Source: Bacteroidales bacterium (GTDB taxonomy: Bacteria > Bacteroidota > Bacteroidia > Bacteroidales > UBA932). From it: a stretch of 35,243 nucleotides of DNA. The notes under the pieces are model-generated. The model saw only the letters and a list, made by a program, of their open reading frames with translations, was not told the origin of the DNA and ran no database searches. Shown here in pieces: positions 28,786 to 35,243 of the stretch. Every line of letters begins with the position of its first letter. Position 1 is the first letter of the stretch. The position numbers and the translations under genes are program-made. The stretch lies in assembly GCA_016288775.1 (NCBI GenBank), contig JAEELG010000091.1:1-35243 (forward strand). The letters are read 5' to 3'.

Positions 28786-29418
28786 TAGTTTGCCGCAAGC
28801 CACCGAGAATCTTACATTATAATCATTATAGGAAAGACCGTAGACACGTTCAGGGTCATCCTGATATCCCGGACGCGGGTCCTGGGCAAGAAGTTCAGTG
28901 AGCGCATCGAGTTCATCTTTGCCAAGACGGGCCGCAATCTCATCCGGAATCACCACCTCAAGCGCTTCCCAGGCTGAATCGTCAACGAACCCGCTGCGGG
29001 CTTCAGGCCTGCTGTCGGCATAACGGACATAGGGCTTGACGTCATACACCGGAGTCCCGTCGGCAAGGTCGGCGCCGGAAACCACAACCACACCTGCATT
29101 CACGGACTTGATCCTTACGCACGACAGCCCGAGTCCGTTGGGCCTGAACGGCGAACGCGATGCGAAGACCCCCACTCTCTCGTTACCTCCAAGGCGCGGC
29201 GGACGCACCGTCAGCGAGTGGCCCTGTTCATTCAAGGAGAAACCCCAGATAATCCAGCAGTAATCGAATCCCTCAAGGCCCCGGACCGCTTCTGCCGCAT
29301 CGTAAGGAGGCACAAAACGGATTTCCCCCTCCAGCGAAGGCGCAAGACCGGACTGGCGGGGAATGCCGAATTTCTCCTTTAACGGAGATCTGAAGTAAGC
29401 AACGGGCTCTATGTTCAT
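28759..29418 (-). CDS. trmO: tRNA (N6-methyl) threonylcarbamoyladenosine methyltransferase, TrmO/TsaA
   Basis: Product of 219 aa. TrmO methylates t6A37 of some tRNAs to m6t6A using SAM. Typical motifs are PVAYFRSPLKEKFGIPRQ near the N-terminus, VGVFASRSPFRPNGLGLS (82-99) and DGTPVYDVKPY (120-130). ATG 29418 aligns with the family start and overlaps the M23 stop by ATGA; a longer frame upstream is out-of-frame M23 sequence. Length suits the family. Third gene of the HerA-like operon, with no obvious functional link to it. Confidence 0.93.
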   Translation of the reverse strand: MNIEPVAYFRSPLKEKFGIPRQSGLAPSLEGEIRFVPPYDAAEAVRGLEGFDYCWIIWGFSLNEQGHSLTVRPPRLGGNERVGVFASRSPFRPNGLGLSCVRIKSVNAGVVVVSGADLADGTPVYDVKPYVRYADSRPEARSGFVDDSAWEALEVVIPDEIAARLGKDELDALTELLAQDPRPGYQDDPERVYGLSYNDYNVRFSVACGKLFVHSLEKC

Positions 29419-30623
29419 TCGCCGAATTCCTTGAGATAAGCGGCATACACCTTGCCGAGCGAGTCGATATTCTCCTGCTTCAGAGGCTCCGACGGCGGCG
29501 AAATCATCTTCAAGGGATCGATAGGCGTTCCGTCTTTCCACACCCGGAAATCAAGATGAGGGCCTGTCGAGTGCCCGGTGGAGCCCACATAGCCTATGGT
29601 CTGCCCCTGCGCAACCCTGGCTCCTGCCTTGATGCCGGATGCGAACTTGGAAAGATGCATGTAGCAGGTCTCGTATCCGTTCATGTGACGTATCCGGATA
29701 CGGTTGCCTCCCCCGCTGCCGTCCCAACCGCACATGGTAACCGTTCCGTCGCCGATGGAATGCACTGGCGTTCCGATAGGAGCGGCGTAATCAACCGCCG
29801 TATGAGGGCGCACAACTCCAGTTATGGGATGTTTGCGGTGATATGTAAAGCGGCTGCTTATGCGGTTGTATTTAAGCGGCGCCTTCAGGAAGGCCTTGCG
29901 GAGGCTCTCCCCTTTCTCGCTCCAGTACTTGTTGCCGCCGTCGCCCTGGTCAAATCGGATTGCGCATGCCCGGAAAGTCCCGCTGTCGTAGATTGCAAAC
30001 TCAATGCTGTCTATCTTGACGATTTCCCCGTCGCACACGGTCTGGTCGTAAATCACCCTGAACCGGTCGTCCTTCTGAAGGCCGAAGAAATTGACGGTCC
30101 ATGCGTAGATATCGGCAAGGTCAACGATGAGCAGCGGAGAGGCGCCGGCGGCGAGCATGTCGTTCCAGAGGGAACTGTTGATGGACACGTCGGCAACCTT
30201 GCGCTCATGCACCACGGGTTTGTCGTAAATGCTGGCGAAGAGGGAGTCGCGGCAGCGGAATACAGTGGAACGTATGCGGTCGTTGTGATATACTACGTAT
30301 TCGAGCCGCCTGCCGGACGTGTCGGCACTGTAATAGCCCTCGACGGGGTTTCCGGCCCGCATGCGGCGGACGTCAAACACGTCTTTGCAGCCTTCCGCCA
30401 GGTCATAGGCGGCCCGGCTTCCAAGGCCCAGACGAGTCATCAGCCCTGTAAAGGTCTCGCCTTCGCGCACCTTCGAAGAATCGACGGCAAAGTCTTCTGT
30501 CCTGAATCCTAGAGGAAGAACCGTATCCTTCTGTTCTTCCGGGGGCTGGACACCGCCGCCGTGCCTGCGGCACGACGGAAGGAGGGCCAGCACGGCCAGG
30601 GCGATTAACAGAGTTCTGCGCAT
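29415..30623 (-). CDS. M23 (LytM-type) peptidase lipoprotein with altered second His motif
   Basis: Product of 402 aa. Lipobox LPSC puts the lipid on Cys18. A middle region (about 40-250) of unknown fold contains ADVSINSSLWNDML and is seen in MepM-like peptidases. The M23 domain (about 255-375) has HTAVD with His274 and Asp278, CYMHLSKF with His323, and GPHLDFR with His356. The usual HxH motif is H-x-D here (Asp358). It probably cleaves or regulates cleavage of peptidoglycan crosslinks in the periplasm. It overlaps the HerA-like stop by one base (TAATG) and trmO by four. Confidence 0.9.
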   Translation of the reverse strand: MRRTLLIALAVLALLPSCRRHGGGVQPPEEQKDTVLPLGFRTEDFAVDSSKVREGETFTGLMTRLGLGSRAAYDLAEGCKDVFDVRRMRAGNPVEGYYSADTSGRRLEYVVYHNDRIRSTVFRCRDSLFASIYDKPVVHERKVADVSINSSLWNDMLAAGASPLLIVDLADIYAWTVNFFGLQKDDRFRVIYDQTVCDGEIVKIDSIEFAIYDSGTFRACAIRFDQGDGGNKYWSEKGESLRKAFLKAPLKYNRISSRFTYHRKHPITGVVRPHTAVDYAAPIGTPVHSIGDGTVTMCGWDGSGGGNRIRIRHMNGYETCYMHLSKFASGIKAGARVAQGQTIGYVGSTGHSTGPHLDFRVWKDGTPIDPLKMISPPSEPLKQENIDSLGKVYAAYLKEFGE

Positions 30624-32338
30624 TATTTGATAAGGCTTCCGAGAATGCTGCGGGTCAGCGTGCGGATTGCTGTTGAAGCGGCGTTGGAAACAGCCTTTTC
30701 CGTAGCGCTCTTACCTGTTTTCTTTTTGGAAGTGGAGTTTTTGTTCTTGCCGGTAATAGCATCAGCTGCCGCATTGCCAGCGCTCCGCGACAGACTGGTT
30801 ACCGCAGCTCCTACGGCAGCCCCGAGAACGACAGTGCCGAGACCTTTCTTCGTTTTGCTCTTAGACGTGCTGCGCCCGCTGCTGCGTTCCAGCTGCTGCT
30901 GTTGTCTCTCCAATTCCCGCTGCTGGCGCTCCAGCTCCTTCTGGCGTTTCTGGAATTCTTTCTCTTCAAGCGCCTGCTGGCGTTCTTCCGCCGCCTTCTG
31001 CTTCTGTTCCTCCACGGCTTCCTGCTGGCGACGCTGCTCCTCTTCCGCCCTCTGGCGGTCGGCAAGCAAGAGCTCGAAGGCGGATTCGCGGTCGATCACG
31101 TTGTCGTATTTGCCCTTCAGCGGAGAAGCGTTGCGTATGTCGAGGCGCTGGCCTTCGGTTATGGCCCCTATCTGGCTGAGCGGGAACAGGATGCGGGCGC
31201 GCTCCACAATACCGGGAGCGCCCTTGGCGTCAAGGAAGCTCACCAGTGCTTCGCCGGTTTCGAGGGTTGTGATGGCGTCTGCGGTCTTGAATTCCGGGTT
31301 GGGACGGAAGGTCTCGGCAGCAGCCTTAACCGCCTTCTGGTCCTTGGGAGTATATGCACGCAGGGCATGCTGGATGCGGTTTCCGAGCTGGCCGAGTATG
31401 CTATCGGGAATGTCGGTGGGATTCTGGGTTACGAAGTAGATGCCCACGCCCTTGCTTCGGATCAGGCGGATGACCTGCTCGATCTTGCGGACCATTGCAG
31501 GTGCGGTGTCAGTGAACAGGGTATGAGCCTCGTCGAAGAAGAACACGAGTTTGGGGAGCTCGCAGTCGCCGACTTCGGGCAGCGTAGCGTAGATGTCGGA
31601 CATCAGCCAAAGCAGGAAGGTGGAATAGAGCTTGGGATTCTGCATCAGCTTGTCCGCTGCAAGGACGCTCATTACTCCCCTGCCTTCAGCGTCAACGGCG
31701 AAGAGGTCGTTGATGTCGAACGCAGGCTCGGCGAAGAAACGCTCCGCGCCCTCGTTCTCTATGCCAAGGAGGGCACGCTGGATGGCGCCGATGGTCATAG
31801 ACGTGACGTTTCCGTAGTCGGCGCGATACTCGGCGGCGTGCTCGTCGACGTAGGCCAGCATGGAACGGAGGTCCTTGAGATCGATGAGCAGGAGGCCCTT
31901 TTCGTCCGCTACGCGGAACACGATGTCCAGCACTCCGGACTGGACTTCATTGAGCCCCAGCAGACGGCTCATGAGCGCAGGACCCATATTGGATATGGTG
32001 GTGCGCATCGGATGTCCCTGCTCGCCGTAAACGTCGTAGAAACGCGTAGGGCAGGGCGCGAAATGCGGCTCGGCGATGCCGAACTCGGCGCAACGCTTCT
32101 CTATGAATCCGCTCATTCGTCCCGTCTGGCTAATGCCGCTGAGGTCGCCCTTCATGTCGGCCATGAAGCAGGGCACGCCGGCCTGGCTGAACGTTTCTGC
32201 AAGAACCTGCAGGGTTACGGTCTTTCCCGTTCCCGTGGCGCCTGCGATAAGGCCGTGTCGGTTGGCCATTTTTCCTGTAATGCTGATTGGGCCGTTGGGG
32301 CCGTGAGCTACATAGAGTCCGTTGCTGGAAGTGTACAT
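30623..32338 (-). CDS. HerA-like ATPase, DUF853/YjgR family
   Basis: Product of 571 aa. The RecA/FtsK-like ATPase domain (1-400) has Walker A GATGTGKT (33-40) and Walker B LVFFFDEAH. FVTQNP and LGNRIQHALRAY are typical of the DUF853 group, whose function is not established. A long Glu/Gln/Arg coiled coil follows (about 425-490). The C-terminal 80 residues are low-complexity with Lys/Ser runs and a hydrophobic GTVVLGAAVGAAVTSL segment. First gene of the operon with the M23 peptidase and trmO. ATG 32338 is 21 nt after a TATATTTG element. DNA or protein translocation is possible (inference). Confidence 0.9.
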   Translation of the reverse strand: MYTSSNGLYVAHGPNGPISITGKMANRHGLIAGATGTGKTVTLQVLAETFSQAGVPCFMADMKGDLSGISQTGRMSGFIEKRCAEFGIAEPHFAPCPTRFYDVYGEQGHPMRTTISNMGPALMSRLLGLNEVQSGVLDIVFRVADEKGLLLIDLKDLRSMLAYVDEHAAEYRADYGNVTSMTIGAIQRALLGIENEGAERFFAEPAFDINDLFAVDAEGRGVMSVLAADKLMQNPKLYSTFLLWLMSDIYATLPEVGDCELPKLVFFFDEAHTLFTDTAPAMVRKIEQVIRLIRSKGVGIYFVTQNPTDIPDSILGQLGNRIQHALRAYTPKDQKAVKAAAETFRPNPEFKTADAITTLETGEALVSFLDAKGAPGIVERARILFPLSQIGAITEGQRLDIRNASPLKGKYDNVIDRESAFELLLADRQRAEEEQRRQQEAVEEQKQKAAEERQQALEEKEFQKRQKELERQQRELERQQQQLERSSGRSTSKSKTKKGLGTVVLGAAVGAAVTSLSRSAGNAAADAITGKNKNSTSKKKTGKSATEKAVSNAASTAIRTLTRSILGSLIK

Positions 32339-32358
32339 ATCTTTAGGTTTATTTTTGA

Positions 32359-32377
32359 CAAATATAACTTATATTTG
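32359..32377. promoter_or_regulatory. Palindromic double -7 element for divergent genes
   Basis: The 19-mer CAAATATAACTTATATTTG is a near-perfect palindrome with 9-bp arms. Its right half (32370-32377) is a TATATTTG -7 element for the FAD oxidoreductase (ATG 22 nt away) and its left half, read on the minus strand (32366-32359), is the same element for the HerA-like gene (ATG 21 nt away). -33 elements are poor on both sides. Confidence 0.6.
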
Positions 32378-32398
32378 CGAAAAATCATTATTCGGATT

Positions 32399-34252
32399 AT
32401 GAAGATTGTCCACAGATTACTGACCGTTGCCCTTTTGGCATGCCTCTGCATGCAGGCCTGGGCGCAGGGAATGCTTACCGAGCAGAATTCCAAGGTTGTC
32501 AAAGACGTCGAACTCGAAGGCGATTTCATCGTTGCCGGAGGCGGCCTGGCAGGAGTGTGCGCCGCCGTTTCGGCAGCCCGGCACGGCATCAAGGTGGTGC
32601 TGATCCAGGATCGTCCCGTCCTTGGAGGCAATGCATCGAGCGAGATGCGCATGGGTATTGTCGGTGTGCTCAAGGACCAGTATCAGGAAGCCGGAATTCT
32701 CGAAGAAATGCAGTTGAGGAACTTCTATTTCAATCCGCTTCAGCGCTATACGATGTGGGACGATGTCATTTATTCAACGGTAGTTAGTGAGCCGAACATA
32801 AAGCTTCTCTTAAACACCTCCGTGGAAGATGTGGTAATGGATGGCGAACGCATCGCTGCAGTCAAAGCCTGGAACACCAATGCATATACCCGCTACCTCG
32901 TGAAGGGGAAACTGTTCGCCGACTGCACCGGTGACGGAATACTCCGCCTCAGCGGCGCCAAATTCCGCCGCGGCCGTGAATTCCCCGACGAATTCGGCGA
33001 GTCATACATGGAAAAGGGCGGCGACAGCCACACTATGGGCAACTCCATCCTGCTTCAACTTCGCAAGACCGATGAGGAGCATCCCTTCATAGCCCCCGAA
33101 TGGGCGTACCATTTCACCGATGCCGACTTCGACTACAGCACGGAGAAGTCGACGATTCCCGGGGTAAAGTTCAACTACAAGCGCATTTACAACCCCAAGG
33201 ACAACAATTTCTGGTGGATAGAATTCGGCGGCCTGTACGACACCATCTTCGACGCTCCCGACATCCAGTTTGAGCTCAAGCGCATCGCATACGGTATTTG
33301 GGAGTACATAAAGAACAACCCCGACGGGCGCGGCAAGGGTTATGAACTCGACTGGATCGGGTCCCTGCCCGGCAAGCGCGAGTCCACCCGTTTCATCGGT
33401 CCGCACATCCTCACTCAGAACGACGTGCTGAGCGGCGGCCACTTCGAAGATGTGGTTGCCTACGGCGGTTGGACGCTAGACGACCACGATCCCGAAGCTT
33501 TCCACAAAAAGGGACGCATCAGCGTGGAATACTCGACTCCCGACTACTTCGGCATCCCCTTCGACTGCCTGTACTCCGTCAACGTCCCTAACCTGATGTT
33601 CGCCGGACGCGACATCTCCTGCACGCACATGGGCCTCTCCGCTACCCGCGTGATGGCAACCACCGCCCTGCTCGGGCAGGCCTGCGGAACGGGAGCAGCC
33701 GTGGCGCTGTCGCACGGAGTGACTCCCGCACAGGTACGCGCCAAATACATTACAGAGGTCCAGGACATGCTGGAGGACGACGACTGCATGCTCCCCTACC
33801 GCTGGCGCAAACCGTCAGCCCTCACGCTGAGCGCGCAGGCATCCGAGATCAACGATGTGCTCCGCAACGGCATCGACCGCAAGTGGGACGGCGCCGACAA
33901 CGGAGTATGGGTCGATCCAGGTGACACCTCCGTAGAATACAGTTGGAAAAAGCCCGTCACCGTGAGCGGAGCGCGTCTGGTATTCGACTCCATGTTCAAG
34001 ATACGCTCCAAGCGCATGCGCAAGCTCGAAGCCACCACCGAGCGCGTGCAGATGCCGTGGATGATGCCAAAGGCCTACCGCATCGAGGCACGCACCGGCG
34101 GCGCCTGGAAGACCGTTTACGAGTGCCCGCTCAACTATGTCCGCCTTAACAAGGTCGCCTTCGACCCGGTGCAGGCAGATGCCGTCCGCGTTGTCGTAAC
34201 GGACACCTGGGGCGGCGGCAAGGGGCACATTTTCGCCTTCGACGTCCTGTAG
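32399..34252 (+). CDS. Exported FAD-dependent oxidoreductase with C-terminal beta-sandwich
   Basis: Product of 617 aa. A Sec-type signal peptide ends in AWA|Q, so Gln23 is the predicted +1 residue. The FAD_oxidored (PF12831) domain has the dinucleotide loop AGGGLAGVCAA (46-56), GGNASSEMRM (77-86) and a second conserved part VPNLMFAGRDISCTH. The last about 130 residues, SWKKPVTVSGARLVFDS onward, resemble a galactose-binding/discoidin beta-sandwich. The frame is open far upstream on the opposite strand of the HerA-like gene, but the signal peptide and the promoter fix the start at 32399. No twin-arginine motif is seen, although it binds FAD. Substrate is unknown; such proteins often sit in glycan-degrading regions. 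Confidence 0.85.
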   Translation: MKIVHRLLTVALLACLCMQAWAQGMLTEQNSKVVKDVELEGDFIVAGGGLAGVCAAVSAARHGIKVVLIQDRPVLGGNASSEMRMGIVGVLKDQYQEAGILEEMQLRNFYFNPLQRYTMWDDVIYSTVVSEPNIKLLLNTSVEDVVMDGERIAAVKAWNTNAYTRYLVKGKLFADCTGDGILRLSGAKFRRGREFPDEFGESYMEKGGDSHTMGNSILLQLRKTDEEHPFIAPEWAYHFTDADFDYSTEKSTIPGVKFNYKRIYNPKDNNFWWIEFGGLYDTIFDAPDIQFELKRIAYGIWEYIKNNPDGRGKGYELDWIGSLPGKRESTRFIGPHILTQNDVLSGGHFEDVVAYGGWTLDDHDPEAFHKKGRISVEYSTPDYFGIPFDCLYSVNVPNLMFAGRDISCTHMGLSATRVMATTALLGQACGTGAAVALSHGVTPAQVRAKYITEVQDMLEDDDCMLPYRWRKPSALTLSAQASEINDVLRNGIDRKWDGADNGVWVDPGDTSVEYSWKKPVTVSGARLVFDSMFKIRSKRMRKLEATTERVQMPWMMPKAYRIEARTGGAWKTVYECPLNYVRLNKVAFDPVQADAVRVVVTDTWGGGKGHIFAFDVL

Positions 34253-34293
34253 TTTCCTGAGGTGCAGGGGGATTGTTCTTTCACCTGCGCCGC

Positions 34294-34313
34294 TGTTGAT
34301 ATTGTTGTTGATA
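34294..34313 (+). repeat. Short direct repeat upstream of nrdD
   Basis: TGTTGATA occurs twice (34294-34301 and 34306-34313) with a 12-nt period. It lies about 40 nt upstream of the nrdD -7 element and could be an activator site. The rest of the 149-nt gap (34253-34401) shows no gene and no clear terminator. Confidence 0.35.
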
Positions 34314-34352
34314 ACTTCTCGTCATTTTTCGGTTTTTAGGGATTCTATTGGT

Positions 34353-34360
34353 TAAATTTG
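34353..34360 (+). promoter_or_regulatory. -7 element of nrdD
   Basis: TAAATTTG matches the consensus exactly and lies 42 nt before the ATG, the longest leader (about 35 nt) in the window. The -33 region is a T-rich stretch without a clear TTTG. Confidence 0.45.
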
Positions 34361-34401
34361 TAATCCGAAATAACCATAGATTCTAACATAAAATACCGAT
34401 A

Positions 34402-35243
34402 ATGGACGTACGAAAAACCAACGGCTCCGTCGAGGAGTACGATAAAGCCAAATTGGCCCGTGGCATACACGAGGCCTACAAATCGGCAGGGGAATATTGT
34501 GACGACGCGATCGTTGTCAGCATCATCAACAACCTCTATATTTACGAAGGCATCACCAGCCGCGAGATTCGCCGCCAGGTAGAGGATGCCCTTATGGGTA
34601 TCAACAAGAAGGTTGCCCTGTCATATATCCACAAATTCGATGCTAATCTGGACCTGCGCAAGAAGCGTGACTTCATCAAGGGCTACATCAAGGCCTCCAA
34701 CGCAGCTACCGGCTCCAAGTTCGACGCCAACGCCAACGTCACCCGCAAGAACATCGTGACCCTTGGCAACGAACTTTACAAGGAGAACAACATCAAGCAG
34801 AACCGCTACATCATGCAGGACAAGATCAAGGCCCTCTACGGCCGTGCCCTTGCCGACCAGTACGTCAAGGACCTCGAGTCCCATGTACTGTACAAGCACG
34901 ATGAGAGCGGCACTCCCGGATTTCCCTACTGCGTGGCCATCACCATGTATCCTTTCCTGGTAAGCGGCCTCAAGGAGTTGGGCGGCGTGTCCGTCGCTCC
35001 CACCGACCTGAAGAGTTTCTGCGGCGAGTTCATCAATCTGGTGTACTCCGTATCATCACAGTTCATGGGCGCAGTGGCCACTCCCGAGTTCCTTATGTAC
35101 ATGGACTACTTCATCCGCAAGGACTACGGCGACGACTATCTTGACCATCTCGACGAGGTAGTTGAGCTGAACGTCAAGAAGAGGACGCTTGCCAAGGTGA
35201 TAGACAATTATTTCCAGCAGGTGGTCCATTCCATGAACATGCC
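34402..35243 (+). CDS. nrdD: Anaerobic ribonucleoside-triphosphate reductase, 5' part
   Basis: 280 residues are present; the gene runs off the right edge. Class III glycyl-radical enzyme that reduces ribonucleoside triphosphates to deoxy forms under anaerobiosis. An ATP-cone fills residues 1-90 (VRKTNGSVEEYDKAKLARGI, EGITSREIRRQVEDALM). The start of the catalytic barrel follows: GGVSVAPTDLKSFCGEFINL and SSQFMGAVATPEFLMYMDYF. The radical Gly, the zinc cysteines and the NrdG partner would be beyond the edge. The ATG at 34402 fits the family start. Allosteric control of activity by ATP/dATP is expected from the cone. Confidence 0.93.
   Translation, partial: MDVRKTNGSVEEYDKAKLARGIHEAYKSAGEYCDDAIVVSIINNLYIYEGITSREIRRQVEDALMGINKKVALSYIHKFDANLDLRKKRDFIKGYIKASNAATGSKFDANANVTRKNIVTLGNELYKENNIKQNRYIMQDKIKALYGRALADQYVKDLESHVLYKHDESGTPGFPYCVAITMYPFLVSGLKELGGVSVAPTDLKSFCGEFINLVYSVSSQFMGAVATPEFLMYMDYFIRKDYGDDYLDHLDEVVELNVKKRTLAKVIDNYFQQVVHSMNM

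Noticed and set aside
30902..32398. A 1.5-kb open frame on the plus strand that joins in frame to the FAD oxidoreductase
   Set aside because: It is antisense to the HerA-like ATPase, whose motifs are clear. The signal peptide and -7 element place the true start at 32399.
34260..34287. Possible hairpin (AGGTG ... CACCT) after the FAD oxidoreductase gene
   Set aside because: The stem is 5 bp with a loop of about 18 nt and no T-run follows, so it is not called a terminator.

Overview
The window looks like chromosome from an anaerobic member of the Bacteroidota, most likely Bacteroidales. The evidence is promoters of the Bacteroidota type (TTTG or TTG, 19-20 nt, then TAnnTTTG), weak Shine-Dalgarno signals, class III anaerobic ribonucleotide reductase (NrdD), many lipoproteins, a fimbrillin-like domain, a cysteate synthase and an M64 peptidase. 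By hand count about 97% is coding. Operon junctions are nearly all overlaps or gaps of 0-6 nt. No tRNA, rRNA, CRISPR array, insertion sequence or prophage gene was seen, so this is mostly core chromosome with a few accessory-looking units.

Layout. (a) 1-170: start of a lipoprotein gene on the minus strand. (b) 336-3986 (+): rlmD, a Na+/Ca2+ exchanger and cysteate synthase. (c) 3983-5166 (-): two small outer-membrane proteins. (d) 5243-8230 (+): a large GNAT acyltransferase, rarA and rfbC. (e) 14747-8227 (-): a DUF349 coiled-coil protein, yidC, a 46-codon small ORF, an M64 metallopeptidase lipoprotein and yggS. (f) 15545-14790 (-): a glutaminyl cyclase lipoprotein. (g) 15596-16279 (+): trmD, followed by a candidate ~100-nt small RNA with its own promoter and terminator. 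(h) 16506-20913 (+): a CPA2 antiporter, trpS and asnA. (i) 26006-20914 (-): an AlsE-like epimerase, an AraM-like dehydrogenase, an organophosphate antiporter and an exported metallophosphoesterase. (j) 26264-27570 (+): a zinc metallopeptidase and an acidic hypothetical protein. (k) 32338-27567 (-): a HerA-like ATPase, an M23 peptidase lipoprotein, trmO and a SEC-C protein. (l) 32399-34252 (+): an exported FAD oxidoreductase. (m) 34402 to the end (+): nrdD, cut by the window edge.

How the genes may work together. Unit (i) reads as a self-contained route for an organophosphate: a periplasmic phosphoesterase, an inner-membrane phosphate-ester:Pi antiporter, a polyol-phosphate dehydrogenase and a ketose-phosphate 3-epimerase of the AlsE branch. 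Its substrate is unknown and it is the best candidate for an undescribed pathway. Units (b) and (d) hold a cysteate synthase and a GNAT protein that might act in sulfonolipid synthesis (inference). The glutaminyl cyclase fits the Bacteroidota habit of making N-terminal pyroglutamate on exported proteins; two exported proteins here have Gln at the predicted +1 position.

Two architectural patterns stand out. Promoters fall into two groups by distance from the -7 element to the start codon: 5-8 nt, implying leaderless mRNA, or 19-42 nt. All four convergent gene pairs end with overlapping or abutting stop codons, and three use the same TTAG tetramer.
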